DNA of 64,000 nt from Pseudomonas frederiksbergensis (GCF_900105495.1 NZ_FNTF01000002.1:4208501-4272500), one strand, 5' to 3'. Positions 55,952-64,000 are shown, counted from the first letter of the stretch. A program made the numbers and translations. Notes: generated from the sequence alone by a model not told the origin.

Positions 55952-56644
55952 ATGCGCACCATCGGCCTTATCGGCGGCATGAGCTGGGAGTCCAGCGCCG
56001 AGTATTACCGTCTCATCAACCAGCAGGTGCGCGACCGACTCGGGCCGTTGCGTTCGGCGAAATTGCTAATGTACAGCGTCGACTTTGGCCCTGTCGAACA
56101 GGCCCAGCACGCCGGACGCTGGGATGATGCGGCGGCGATTCTGGTGGACGCGGCGCAGCGGTTGCAGGCTGGCGGTGCCGATTGCGTGGTGCTGTGCACC
56201 AACACCATGCACAAAGTGGCCGGGCAAATTCAGGACGCGATCAGTATTCCGTTCCTGCACATCGCCGACCCGGCGGGTCAGGCCGCCGTCGAGGCTGGCG
56301 CTCTGAAGGTCGGATTGCTCGGCACAGCGTTCACCATGGAGCAGGATTTCCTCAAGGAACGCCTGACTTCGATGGGGCTGACCGTTTTGGTGCCGGACGC
56401 CGATGAACGTCAGGCCGTCCACCGGATCATCTATGACGAGTTGTGTGTCGGGGTGATCAGCGAGGCGTCGCGCAAGATGTATCAGCAGGTCATCGAATCA
56501 CTGACCCGACGTGGCGCCCAGGCAATCATCCTCGGTTGCACCGAAATCGGCCTGCTGATCAAACCCGAGCACAGCGCCCTGCCCTTGCTCGACACCACCG
56601 AACTGCATGCGCAGGCGGCGGTGGCGTTCGCCTTGGGCGAGTGA
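55952..56644 (+). CDS. Aspartate/glutamate racemase family protein (YgeA-like)
   Basis: A 230-aa PLP-independent two-Cys racemase. MRTIGLIGGMSWESSAEYY at the start, first catalytic Cys in VVLCTNTMHKV (about 83), second in ILGCTEIGLL (about 193). Close relatives (YgeA, RacX) are broad-specificity amino acid racemases. AGGAGCAC precedes ATG 55952. Divergent from the AraC regulator; convergent with a GNAT gene whose stop is 1 bp beyond its own. Confidence 0.9.
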   Translation: MRTIGLIGGMSWESSAEYYRLINQQVRDRLGPLRSAKLLMYSVDFGPVEQAQHAGRWDDAAAILVDAAQRLQAGGADCVVLCTNTMHKVAGQIQDAISIPFLHIADPAGQAAVEAGALKVGLLGTAFTMEQDFLKERLTSMGLTVLVPDADERQAVHRIIYDELCVGVISEASRKMYQQVIESLTRRGAQAIILGCTEIGLLIKPEHSALPLLDTTELHAQAAVAFALGE

Positions 56645-56645
56645 C

Positions 56646-57167
56646 TCAACCGGCCTTGGGCGTGCGACGCAGCCGCGCCATGCTCAAGGCATCGACCCAT
56701 CCGCCATCACGCACGGCGTAGTCGCGAAACAGCCCTTCGGTATCGAAGCCGAACTTGCGATACAGCCCGATAGCCGCTTCGTTGTCGGCGTACACCGAAA
56801 GCTCGAGCCGTTGCAAGTTCATCCAGTTGTCGGCGATGTCCAGCGCCGCCGTCAGCAGTTTCGAGCCAACGCCCTTGCCCTGCCAGGCCACCGCGACGCC
56901 CATGCCGAGGTTGCCGGCATGACTGCGGCGGATCCGCGAAAACTGCTCCAGGCCAATATTGCCAATGACCGCCCCCTGATGCAGCGCCACCAGTTGCACC
57001 ACACGCTCATTGTCCGGCGCCAGACGCTTGCGCCAGATTTCCACAGACTGAAACGGCATTTGCAACACCTGGCGGGTGATGGCCGGGTCGTTGTAAAGCG
57101 CGGTAATGCCGTCGATGTGGGATTCGTTGAAACGTTCGAGGGTAATGACAGCGTCAGTGGCGGGCAT
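56646..57167 (-). CDS. GNAT family N-acetyltransferase
   Basis: A 173-aa GNAT-fold acetyltransferase that uses acetyl-CoA. Acetyl-CoA-binding motif A: NLGMGVAVAWQGKGVGSKLLTAAL (about 96-118, Q-x-x-G-x-G); motif B: RLELSVYADNEAAIGLYRKFGF, then GLFRDYAVRDGGWVDALSMARL. Start MPATDAVITL at 57167 with AAGGA about 10 bases upstream. The substrate is unknown; the C-terminal pattern resembles PhnO/Pat-like amino-group acetyltransferases. Confidence 0.88.
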   Translation of the reverse strand: MPATDAVITLERFNESHIDGITALYNDPAITRQVLQMPFQSVEIWRKRLAPDNERVVQLVALHQGAVIGNIGLEQFSRIRRSHAGNLGMGVAVAWQGKGVGSKLLTAALDIADNWMNLQRLELSVYADNEAAIGLYRKFGFDTEGLFRDYAVRDGGWVDALSMARLRRTPKAG

Positions 57168-57238
57168 GGGTGATTCATCCTTGAGACAGACATGGCCGCC
57201 CACTCTATACCGTCTACTTCCGATATGGCGAGGGTCAG

Positions 57239-57328
57239 TGTGGGAGCGAGCCTGCTCGCGATGGGGCCATCACATTCAACATTGATGTCGACTATCCGGC
57301 CGCTATCGCGAGCAGGCTCGCTCCCACA
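57239..57328. repeat. Class A REP pair
   Basis: TGTGGGAGCGAGCCTGCTCG (57239 on) and CGAGCAGGCTCGCTCCCACA (ending 57328). Same length, 90 bp, and similar centre (ATTGATGTCGAC) as the copy inside the DUF4381 gene. Confidence 0.92.
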
Positions 57329-57341
57329 TTTTGGACAGTGG

Positions 57342-58319
57342 TCAACCTTCAAACCACTCTCGACGCTCAGTGAAAGTGTTCTGGATCAGCTCAACGATCA
57401 TCTGCACCTGCGCGGCCCCCTCGGACTCGGCATTGACCGCCATCCACACCTGACGCTGCATCGGTTGGCTGAACAGTCCCGGCAGTTCAATCAGGCCGCG
57501 GTCGAAGCGGCTGATGTATCCGGGCAGCAGGCCAATGCAGGCGCTGCAACGGATCATCTCCAGCATCAGCTCATAGGAATGCAACTGCACTACCCCGGCC
57601 AGGCGCTGGTCCACGAGGTTATTCCACGGTCGGAAACTGTCGACCTGACGGTTATGCTGCCATTGCACCAGCAGGAAGTCCGCCAGGTCGTCGAGGCTGT
57701 CTGGCCGCGATGCGACCCGTGAATACCGTTTGGCGATATGGGGCAGGTAGTCGAGCCGCGCCAGACGCCGGGGCTCGCTGGCCGCAAAACTCGGACCGGG
57801 CAGCGGTGATTCGGTGCCGGCCAACCACAGCACCACATCGGCGCTGACCGCTTGCAGGGACAGTTCACTGTCCAGGGTGATGATGTCCAGGCGCACGCTG
57901 GCGTTGCGGCGCAACAAGGCAACCAGATCGCGACCGAGAATGTCATGCAGGATCGATTCGGCGACGGCCAGGCGTACCAACGGCTGTTCGATCACCGGCA
58001 AGTCGCGTTCGTGGGCCAAGGCAATCAACTGCGATTGCAGCTGCAATCCGTCCCGACTCAGGGCAACGCCACTCTCTGTGTGGCTGAACAGCGAACACTG
58101 CAGTTGCGTTTCAAGTTGCGCCAAGTGTTTGCGCAGTTGGGTGGCCTTGATATTGAGACTGCGAGCCGCCTGCATGAAACAGCCGCAGCGGGCGCTGACC
58201 CGAAAAGACTGCGCCAGTACCGGATCGATCCCTGCCACCTGTGCGCGCCAGGATGAGCTTTTTTCTATGGGCGAGCGGTACTGGGCAACTTGTTGATTTG
58301 TGGTTTCCATGAATGGCAT
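57342..58319 (-). CDS. LysR-type transcriptional regulator
   Basis: A 325-aa protein. An unusually long lead (about 30 residues) precedes the LysR winged HTH (LAQSFRVSARCGCFMQAARSLNIKATQLRKHLAQLE, about 35-70), then a periplasmic-binding-protein-like effector domain (about 110-300). CAGGGAG lies before ATG 58319; Met4 is an alternative. It is beside, and transcribed in the same direction as, the AhpD-like gene. Effector and targets are unknown. Confidence 0.82.
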   Translation of the reverse strand: MPFMETTNQQVAQYRSPIEKSSSWRAQVAGIDPVLAQSFRVSARCGCFMQAARSLNIKATQLRKHLAQLETQLQCSLFSHTESGVALSRDGLQLQSQLIALAHERDLPVIEQPLVRLAVAESILHDILGRDLVALLRRNASVRLDIITLDSELSLQAVSADVVLWLAGTESPLPGPSFAASEPRRLARLDYLPHIAKRYSRVASRPDSLDDLADFLLVQWQHNRQVDSFRPWNNLVDQRLAGVVQLHSYELMLEMIRCSACIGLLPGYISRFDRGLIELPGLFSQPMQRQVWMAVNAESEGAAQVQMIVELIQNTFTERREWFEG

Positions 58320-58406
58320 CGCTGACTCCCTGTCGATCTGTCCTTGAAAGCCTCATCCTGCGCAGGGTTTATGAACCTGACGTGACACTCGGGGTGGAAA
58401 ATCGAT

Positions 58407-58805
58407 TCAGCCTCCAGGGGTTTGTCGAAAGCTCACCGCCAGGCGATTCCAGCTGTTGATGGTGGTGACGGCGATGGTCAGGTCGACCATTTCGCTTTCG
58501 CTGAATTGCTCCCGAGCCTGCGCGTAGACGTCGTCCGGCACATGACTTTCAGCGAGCAAGGTGACGGCTTCGGTCCAGGCCAGCGCCGCGCGCTCTCGCG
58601 CATTGAAGAAGCCGCTGTCGCGCCAGACCACGATCGAATACAAGCGACGGTCAGTTTCGCCGAGTCGCCGGGCATCCACCGAATGCATGTCGGTGCAGAA
58701 GGCGCAGCCATTGAGTTGCGAGGCACGAATCTTGATCAAGTGCAGCAAAGGCGGCTCGATGCTGAGGTTGCTGGTCAAGGCTTCCATGGCAATCATCGCT
58801 TTCAT
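58407..58805 (-). CDS. Carboxymuconolactone decarboxylase/AhpD-like protein, probable N-terminal frameshift
   Basis: The readable frame from ATG 58805 gives 132 aa with the AhpD core: LLHLIKIRASQLNGCAFCTDMHSVDARR (Cys-x-x-Cys, His), a fold that reduces peroxides or acts as a thiol carboxymuconolactone-decarboxylase relative. The frame continues upstream for ten codons that read like a normal family N-terminus (LDYYSASPKA) with no start. An ATG with a GAGGT ribosome binding site at 58846 opens as ATG-AAC-GTC-CGC and runs into the next frame; one extra C near 58835 would join them (MNVR-LDYYS). So either a one-base deletion or sequencing error, or a shortened protein. It is divergent from a MocR gene, its likely regulator. 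Confidence 0.75.
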   Translation of the reverse strand: MKAMIAMEALTSNLSIEPPLLHLIKIRASQLNGCAFCTDMHSVDARRLGETDRRLYSIVVWRDSGFFNARERAALAWTEAVTLLAESHVPDDVYAQAREQFSESEMVDLTIAVTTINSWNRLAVSFRQTPGG

Positions 58806-58931
58806 CGCCTTGGGCGATGCGCTGTAGTAATCCAGCGGACGTTCATGAAGTGACCTCGCGGATCGAATGTGTGCCCCTCAAGGTAGGCGTTGATACACAG
58901 GCGTTACAGATCCAATTCTGCGAAATACCCA

Positions 58932-58956
58932 TGGACCACTCAGGCACCAGACCAAT
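58932..58956. promoter_or_regulatory. Possible MocR operator between the AhpD-like and MocR genes
   Basis: GGACCA (58933-58938) and AGACCAAT (58949-58956) lie as direct repeats 16 bp apart in the divergent intergenic region. The same two words (inverted) recur at 60491-60498 and 60527-60532, in front of the ABM gene. MocR regulators commonly bind direct repeats; this is inference only. Confidence 0.3.
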
Positions 58957-59053
58957 CGGAGGTTTTTCGCCCACGCAACTTTTGCGCAGGCGTTCATGCG
59001 GGTAATCTGGCCCGACGCACACGCGCCTCAATCGCCCCAGGAGCCTCGCTGGT

Positions 59054-60487
59054 ATGGAACTTCACGTTGTCATCAACGGCCGCAAGGACCTGGCAGGCCA
59101 GTTGTACAACCAACTGCGCAGCGCCATCGAATCCGGTCGTCTGGCAGCCGGGACGCAGCTGCCGCCCAGCCGTTTGCTGGCAGAACAACTGGGCATTTCG
59201 CGCAAGACCATTTCCGATACCTACACGCAACTGACCTACGAAAACTTCCTCACTGGGGTCATCGGCAAAGGCACCTACGTCAACGCCCGACCGGCAAAAA
59301 TCACCCGCAAACAGAGCCATTCGGAGCTGGCCAGTGCCGAGGTCATCGAGTCCTGGCGCAACCTGCCGGTGTTCCTGCGCCATCCGACGCTGGAAGGCTC
59401 GTTGCGCTATGACTTCATCGGTGGCGCCACCAGCAAGGGCCAGTTTCCCCAGGATGACTGGCGGCGCTGCACCGCTCACGCCTTGCGCCAGATCGCCGCG
59501 TCCAAGGGCTTCTACAGCCTGCCCGAAGGCCTGCCGGCGTTACGCAATGCGATTGCCCGGCACATCGCGTTTTCTCGCGGGGTCAATTGTCAGGACGAAG
59601 ACGTGGTGGTGTGCAATGGCGCGCAACAGGCGCTGGACCTGATTTCCCGGGTGCTCACGCGTCCCGGCAGCATCGTCGCCATGGAAGACCCCGGTTATCC
59701 GCCCGCTCGCCTGTTGTTCGGGACCCACGGTGCCACGGTGATCGGCGTTCCGGTGGACGCGGAAGGCATTCAGGTGGACAAGATCCCCCTCGGCACCCGC
59801 CTGATCTACGTCACGCCGTCGCACCAGTTCCCCCTCGGCATGCCGATGAGCCAGGCGCGCCGGGTGGCGCTGCTGGAACGAGCCCATGAGTTGGGCGCGA
59901 TCATCATCGAGGACGATTACGACAGCGAGTTCCGCTACGAAGGCCGGCCCACCGACTCGCTGCAAAGCATGGACGAACGCGGCATCGTCGCCTACGTCGG
60001 GACCTTTTCGAAAACCCTGCTACCGGAGTTGCGCCTGGGTTATGCGGTCCTGCCACCGGCGATTCTCGACGCGGTCATTCGCGCCAAGCAGCTCACCGAC
60101 CTGCACACCTCCACCCTGCCCCAATGGGCGCTGGCCAAGTTCATCGCCGAAGGCTGTCTGCTCAAGCACATCCGGCGCTGCCATACGATCTATGCCGGGC
60201 GTCGTGAGCGGATTCTCGAACGCATGGCCGGCGATCTGTCGCCGTGGCTCGAGGCGGTGCCGACTACTGCCGGGTTCCACATGGTGGTTATGTGCAAAGT
60301 GTCTATCGATATTCCGTTGGTGATCGACCTGGCGAAAAAGGTCGAAGTCGGGGTGTATCCCATCGACAGTTTTTTCTATCAACAAGCGCCGCAGTCCGGG
60401 CTTTTCCTCGGTTTTGGCGCCATCGAAACCCTCGACATCGACATCGCCCTGGACCGCCTGCGGGACATTTTGCAGCAGGTTGCCTGA
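59054..60487 (+). CDS. MocR-type regulator (GntR HTH plus aminotransferase domain)
   Basis: A 477-aa PdxR/MocR-type regulator. GntR HTH about 1-75 (SGRLAAGTQLPPSRLLAEQLGISRKTISDTY), then a PLP aminotransferase fold (about 115-470) with NGAQQALDLI, IIEDDYDSEFRY and GTFSKTLLPELRLGY (PLP Lys). ATG 59054 is preceded by CAGGAG about 11 bases upstream. Divergent from the AhpD-like gene, and followed after 123 bp by an ABM monooxygenase; both are probable targets. Confidence 0.9.
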   Translation: MELHVVINGRKDLAGQLYNQLRSAIESGRLAAGTQLPPSRLLAEQLGISRKTISDTYTQLTYENFLTGVIGKGTYVNARPAKITRKQSHSELASAEVIESWRNLPVFLRHPTLEGSLRYDFIGGATSKGQFPQDDWRRCTAHALRQIAASKGFYSLPEGLPALRNAIARHIAFSRGVNCQDEDVVVCNGAQQALDLISRVLTRPGSIVAMEDPGYPPARLLFGTHGATVIGVPVDAEGIQVDKIPLGTRLIYVTPSHQFPLGMPMSQARRVALLERAHELGAIIIEDDYDSEFRYEGRPTDSLQSMDERGIVAYVGTFSKTLLPELRLGYAVLPPAILDAVIRAKQLTDLHTSTLPQWALAKFIAEGCLLKHIRRCHTIYAGRRERILERMAGDLSPWLEAVPTTAGFHMVVMCKVSIDIPLVIDLAKKVEVGVYPIDSFFYQQAPQSGLFLGFGAIETLDIDIALDRLRDILQQVA

Positions 60488-60490
60488 CGG

Positions 60491-60532
60491 ATTGGTCTGC
60501 GTTTTTATCCCGCGATTGGCTATTGGTGGTCC
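60491..60532. promoter_or_regulatory. Possible second MocR operator in front of the ABM gene
   Basis: ATTGGTCT (60491-60498) and TGGTCC (60527-60532) are the inverted forms of the two words at 58949 and 58933. The spacing differs (34 vs 16 bp start to start), so the match is weak. Confidence 0.25.
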
Positions 60533-60610
60533 GGGGATGCAGGCCTATCCTGCATAAACGTTATCCCTCAATGAGCAGGATTCGTCCGGCCTGATTCAGG
60601 AGTGTGAGCA

Positions 60611-60904
60611 ATGTCCAACGAAGTGATCAATACCGTTAAGGTGCAGGCCGCCGCCGGCCGCTCGGACGAACTGGGCAAGCAACTGCAAAAGATTGTCGAC
60701 ACCCTGCGCGAACTACCGGGCTGTGATTCCTATATGGTCGACCGCTGCCCCGAGGACGACAACCGCTGGACGGTCAGCGCCCGCTGGCAATCGGAAGCGG
60801 CCATGCAAATGCACTTCAACTGCCCTGAAGTCCAAGGCTTTATCGGCCTGATCGACAGCCGCCTGGCCAACAGCGTCGATTTCAACAGCTTTCCTATCGT
60901 TTAG
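60611..60904 (+). CDS. ABM-domain (putative quinol) monooxygenase
   Basis: A 97-aa antibiotic biosynthesis monooxygenase-fold protein (YgiN-like), a dimeric ferredoxin-like fold seen in cofactor-free monooxygenases. NTVKVQAAAGRSDELGKQLQKIVDTLRELPGCDSYMVDRCPEDDNRW, then a strand and helix core. AGGAG lies before ATG 60611. Followed by a long hairpin terminator. Possible member of the regulon of the upstream MocR gene; the reaction is unknown. Confidence 0.85.
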   Translation: MSNEVINTVKVQAAAGRSDELGKQLQKIVDTLRELPGCDSYMVDRCPEDDNRWTVSARWQSEAAMQMHFNCPEVQGFIGLIDSRLANSVDFNSFPIV

Positions 60905-60909
60905 AAATT

Positions 60910-60979
60910 AGATCGCCGCCTTCGGCTACTCCTGCAGGGCTATGGGTACCTCTGCAGAAGTGGCTGGAGGCGGCGATCT
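60910..60979 (+). terminator. Hairpin terminator after the ABM gene
   Basis: AGATCGCCGCCT (60910-60921) pairs with AGGCGGCGATCT (60968-60979), with an inner CTGCAG-type pairing; TTGTTGTTTC follows. Long stem-loop with a weak T-tract. Confidence 0.6.
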
Positions 60980-61093
60980 TGTTGTTTCAACGCCCATGAT
61001 TGGCCCCCTCGCCTTCAGGAAAATTGGCTGTTTGATTGGCGTCGGCCGAGACTTACTGTGGTCCCTGCCACTAACCACAGCAGGTGATAACCC

Positions 61094-61510
61094 ATGAACG
61101 CCTTCCGCTACTGTGCTACGCCCCTCGCCGCCCTGGCCCTGACCTTTTGCAACTCAGCATTCGCCCACGAAGCCGCGCCTTCAGAAAAGGTAACCGTGTT
61201 GCAGGACCAGATGTTGAAAAACGCACCGGGTAAAAAAGCGCTGATGATCGAAGTCGATTACAAACCCGGCCAATCATCCATCGCCCACAAGCACGAGGGC
61301 ACGGCCATGGCTTACGTCCTTTCGGGAGAAATCATTTCCCAGGTCAAAGGCGAAAAGGCGATCACGTACAAGGCCGGTGAATACTGGTACGAACCGGCCG
61401 GCTCGGAGCATTTGGTCTCGAAAAATGCCAGTACCAGCAAACCCGCCAAACTGTTGGTGTTTATGGTGTTAGCGCCAGAAGAAAAAATATTGATCCCTTT
61501 GGAAAACTGA
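61094..61510 (+). CDS. Exported cupin-domain protein
   Basis: A 138-aa small secreted cupin. Signal peptide about 1-24 (LAALALTFCNSAFA-HE). Cupin motif 1 around IAHKHEGTAMAYVLSGEI (two His in HKH and Glu) and motif 2 around GEYWYEPAGSEHLVSKN (His). AGGTGATAACCC precedes ATG 61094. Probably a metal-binding periplasmic protein; function unknown. Confidence 0.85.
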   Translation: MNAFRYCATPLAALALTFCNSAFAHEAAPSEKVTVLQDQMLKNAPGKKALMIEVDYKPGQSSIAHKHEGTAMAYVLSGEIISQVKGEKAITYKAGEYWYEPAGSEHLVSKNASTSKPAKLLVFMVLAPEEKILIPLEN

Positions 61511-61538
61511 TAGCTGTTACGTCAGCCATAAATAAACA

Positions 61539-61570
61539 GGCTCGAATTAAGCATTCGGGCCTTTTTATTT
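61539..61570 (+). terminator. Rho-independent terminator after the cupin gene
   Basis: GGCTCGAAT (61539-61547) pairs with ATTCGGGCC (61553-61561), one G-T pair, followed by TTTTTATTT. Confidence 0.8.
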
Positions 61571-61737
61571 CCCGGCGTAATTAACCGGGGGCTTTTAAAC
61601 CAAACAAAACTAGTAGTCGCCTCACAAGTACGGTGATTGGCCAACTCATTCAGTGACGATAGGTTTAGTCTGGAATCTCCCCAACTGTGTCCGACCTATT
61701 AACTTTCCGACTCAAGTTGTTTCACGGGAGAAACACC

Positions 61738-62448
61738 ATGAAACTTGCACTTGTCAGTACCTTGTCGATGACGGTTCTTTTAACGGGTTGTTCTATTCCC
61801 ACTGCACCGAAGGCTGTTTCTTCGCTCGACGGCATTTTCACCGAGCCGGTGGGCCGCAGCAGCGCCACGCATATCACCAATGGCAGCAACGTGTCCCTGG
61901 GCATCGTGTACAGCCGCAACACTCAAACCAACCGCGCCTACCTTCAGGATTACCAGGCCAACGCCGGCACCGGTTTCGGCCAGAGCCTGTTGGTGCAGTC
62001 GATTCACGACGCTTACGTCGCCACCTCCAAACCGGACCTGGCGGTGGACTGGGTCAAAGCATCCTTGCAACGTCAGTTTGGCTCGGTGACGGTGTACCCG
62101 GACATGCAAAGTCTAAGGGCCGCTAAACCGGACGTGGTCGCCATCGTCGATACGCGCAGTCAATTGATGACCTCGCGCAGTTCGGATATCAGCGCGAATG
62201 TCAGCGCGTCGTTCTACGATTCCAACTTCAACTACATCGGCACTGCGCAAGGTCATGACGCTAAAGAACTGAGTCCGATATGGGCGGACTATAAGCGCAG
62301 CGAAGAGATCGTTGCCGATATAAACGAACAACAGAATGTGCAAGTTCGGGCGCTGCAGAAGTTTGACCGGTCGCTCAGTAATTTATTGACCAGGCCGACA
62401 GATAAAGTGTCGATGATCGATAACACAACAGGTCAAAAGTTGTATTGA
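61738..62448 (+). CDS. Putative lipoprotein of unknown function
   Basis: A 236-aa lipoprotein. Signal peptide with lipobox LTGC at about residues 15-18 (SMTVLLTGCSIPTAP). Soluble body with regions GIVYSRNTQTNRAYLQDYQANAGTGF, VVAIVDTRSQLMT and FYDSNFNYIGTAQGHD; no recognised domain. GGGAGAAACACC precedes ATG 61738; an in-frame ATG at 61687 lacks a ribosome binding site. It stands alone, flanked by a terminator and a REP. Confidence 0.72.
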   Translation: MKLALVSTLSMTVLLTGCSIPTAPKAVSSLDGIFTEPVGRSSATHITNGSNVSLGIVYSRNTQTNRAYLQDYQANAGTGFGQSLLVQSIHDAYVATSKPDLAVDWVKASLQRQFGSVTVYPDMQSLRAAKPDVVAIVDTRSQLMTSRSSDISANVSASFYDSNFNYIGTAQGHDAKELSPIWADYKRSEEIVADINEQQNVQVRALQKFDRSLSNLLTRPTDKVSMIDNTTGQKLY

Positions 62449-62456
62449 GGCAAATG

Positions 62457-62539
62457 GCCCCATCTCGAGCAGGTTCGCTCCCACATTAGTTCTGTGTACG
62501 ATGCAAACTAATGTGGGAGTGAGCCTGCTCGCGATGAGG
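62457..62539. repeat. Class A REP pair
   Basis: Left arm CATCTCGAGCAGGTTCGCTC (degenerate) with CCCACA, right arm TGTGGGAGTGAGCCTGCTCG (62512 on) with CGATGAGG. It lies between the lipoprotein gene and the gdhB terminator. Confidence 0.85.
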
Positions 62540-62568
62540 CCCGACCAAACGCCACAAAAATACCAGGC

Positions 62569-62598
62569 AAAAAAAACCCCGCATCTCTCAATGCGGGG
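62569..62598 (-). terminator. Rho-independent terminator of the glutamate dehydrogenase gene
   Basis: On the minus strand, CCCCGCAT (62598-62591), loop TGAGAG, ATGCGGGG (62584-62577), then eight Ts (62576-62569). Strong terminator 20 bp after the stop. Confidence 0.92.
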
Positions 62599-62618
62599 CT
62601 TCTTCATTCAGCGCCTGA

Positions 62619-64000
62619 TCAGGCAGCCGGCTCCAACTCAGCGCTGGCAATGCTAGTGGCAGTGACTGGCACTACCGCTTGACCGCTCAACGCCAGATCC
62701 AGCAACTCACGGTTGGCCACCGCATACATGGCGTAATCAGTGCCGCTGGCGGCACGGATTTCTACCAGCATGGCGCGCCAGCGTTCGATCATGCCTTCGT
62801 GCTCTTCCATCCACAGCTCCAGACGGGTTTCCACGTCCTGGGTGCCGTCGCCCTGTTGCAGGACAGAGATGGTGATCGCACGTTGTTGCCAGTCGACATC
62901 GTCGCGGAACGCTTCACGAGCCAGGGCCTGCCAGTTGTTTTCAACCGGCAGAGCGCTGATCTGTTGCAGATACCAGGTGATGTCCAGCGCGCTGCCCACG
63001 GCGAAGTAAGCCTTCGCCACGTCGGCGGGGTTCTGACCGGTCACGTCGGACGCTTCGATGATCGGCAGCAAGGTGTACAGGTGAGTGGTGCCTGCAACCA
63101 TGCGCGCCAGCAACTCAGGAACGCCAGCCGCAACGTACGCCTGATAACGGGTCTGCCAGCCTTCGCGGGTCGGGCCTTCCAGCAGTTCGTCGAGCTTGAG
63201 GCCCAGCGCTGCCAGATGTGGACCGAAGTGCGCGACGTCACGGGCAGCATTCTGCTCGTTGCGACGGCTGCGCAGGAACCAGCGCGTAGCGCGACGGCCC
63301 AGACGCATCAGCTCATCCATTAGCTCCAGTTGCACGTCGGCAGAAACCTGGTAGTCCAAGGCTTCAATCTGACGGAACCAGTGCGGGAGGTGGAAGATGT
63401 CACGCACGATCACGTAAGCACCGGCCACGTTCGCCGGGCTCATACCGGTCGACTCTTTGAGTCGTTGAACGAAGGTGATGCCCATGTGGTTGACCAGATC
63501 GTTGGCGATCTGGGTGCTGACGATTTCACGCTTCAGACGGTGACGGCGCATGGCGTCGGAGAACTTGCTCACCAGGGTCGGCGGGAAAGCGGTTTCCATG
63601 TCGCGCGTCAGGTAATCGTCGTCCGGCACCAGGGAATTGAGCAGCGCTTCCTTGAGGTCGATCTTGCTGTAGGAGATCAGCACCGACAGCTCTGCACGGG
63701 TCAGGCCATGGCCTTCCGCGAGACGCTCGTTGATCGCTTCTTCGGACGGCAGGAACTCGATGGCGCGATCCAGCTTGCCGCGGCCTTCCAGATCGTTCAT
63801 CAGGCGCTTGTATTCGGCAATCCGCACGAAGGCGCGGCGTGCCGCCAGGGACAATGCCTGAGTCTGCTTGTAGTTGTTGCCCAGCACCAGGTTGCCGACT
63901 TCGTCGGTCATGCTCGCCAGCAACTGGTTACGTTGCTTGTCGGTCATGTCACCGGCATGAACCACTTCGTTCAGCAGGATCTTGATGTTCACTTCGTGGT
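62619..64000 (-). CDS. gdhB: NAD-specific glutamate dehydrogenase, C-terminal part (GdhB-type large form)
   Basis: The last about 460 residues of a protein that continues past the right edge; the full-length family is about 1600 aa. It converts glutamate to 2-oxoglutarate with NAD. Recognisable C-terminal blocks: EVNIKILLN at the edge, LVLGNNYKQTQALSLAARRA, LAEGHGLTRAELSVLISYSKIDL and RDIFHLPHWFRQIEALDYQ. The edge codons (HEV-NIKI) continue open, so the GTG near 63992 is internal and not a start. It ends at a strong terminator. Cytoplasmic catabolic enzyme; in P. aeruginosa it is arginine-responsive. Confidence 0.95.
   Translation of the reverse strand, partial: HEVNIKILLNEVVHAGDMTDKQRNQLLASMTDEVGNLVLGNNYKQTQALSLAARRAFVRIAEYKRLMNDLEGRGKLDRAIEFLPSEEAINERLAEGHGLTRAELSVLISYSKIDLKEALLNSLVPDDDYLTRDMETAFPPTLVSKFSDAMRRHRLKREIVSTQIANDLVNHMGITFVQRLKESTGMSPANVAGAYVIVRDIFHLPHWFRQIEALDYQVSADVQLELMDELMRLGRRATRWFLRSRRNEQNAARDVAHFGPHLAALGLKLDELLEGPTREGWQTRYQAYVAAGVPELLARMVAGTTHLYTLLPIIEASDVTGQNPADVAKAYFAVGSALDITWYLQQISALPVENNWQALAREAFRDDVDWQQRAITISVLQQGDGTQDVETRLELWMEEHEGMIERWRAMLVEIRAASGTDYAMYAVANRELLDLALSGQAVVPVTATSIASAELEPAA

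Overview
The window is a chromosomal segment of a Pseudomonas of the fluorescens group. This rests on gene content: a GlgE/TreS trehalose-glucan cluster, MuxABC-OpmB, a MucR-type MHYT-GGDEF-EAL protein, CcoN4-type oxidase genes, a large NAD-glutamate dehydrogenase and a DUF3203-type protein. It also rests on the dense REP-like palindromes between genes, in the style of GTGGGAGCGAGCCTGCTCG. Coding density is high. No tRNA, rRNA, CRISPR array, transposase or prophage gene was seen.

Layout. (1) 1-16.3 kb, alpha-glucan/trehalose metabolism: the 3' part of glgX (+) and, on the minus strand, the operon glgE > treS-maltokinase > glgB, with a possible AlgU-type promoter in front. Between the two arms sit a PIG-L-like protein, an endonuclease/exonuclease/phosphatase-family protein, a type V autotransporter and a second outer-membrane barrel protein that lacks a passenger. 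(2) 16-23.5 kb, mixed housekeeping and regulation: a proline-rich mini-protein, an MgtC-like protein, a DUF3203-type protein, an orphan ccoG, a MocR regulator, an SDR oxidoreductase and a MucR-like c-di-GMP enzyme. (3) 23.7-32.8 kb: the tripartite efflux operon muxA-muxB-muxC-opmB (minus strand), each junction overlapping by 4 bp. (4) 32.9-34.2 kb: tpx and a YCII/DGPF protein. (5) 34.4-46.9 kb: a long plus-strand operon-like run of an outer-membrane protein, a DUF1254/DUF1214 protein, a second outer-membrane barrel, MoxR, DUF58, DUF4381, BatA, BatB-TPR, BatD, a secreted HAD phosphatase and a secreted sulfatase. It ends at a good terminator. A fused MFS/spermidine-synthase protein and an octaheme cytochrome c with TPRs follow on the same strand (47.2-52.3 kb). 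(6) 52.7-54.4 kb: an orphan cbb3 oxidase pair (ccoN4/ccoQ4-like). (7) 54.5-62.5 kb, small genes: AraC, racemase, GNAT, LysR, an AhpD-like protein with a probable N-terminal frameshift, a divergent MocR regulator, an ABM monooxygenase, a cupin and a lipoprotein. (8) 62.6-64 kb: the 3' end of gdhB.

The most unusual observations are in the MoxR/Bat operon. Two separate REP palindromes lie inside coding sequence and are read through in frame: one in the DUF4381 gene, one in the N-terminus of batD. The operon also couples a MoxR/VWA machine to secreted hydrolases and outer-membrane proteins. Other points of interest are a PIG-L protein lacking the usual catalytic Asp, a barrel-only paralogue beside a complete autotransporter, two consecutive signal-peptide-like segments in one outer-membrane protein, and a one-base deletion in an AhpD-like gene.

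All functional calls come from motifs and recalled family knowledge; no database search was run.
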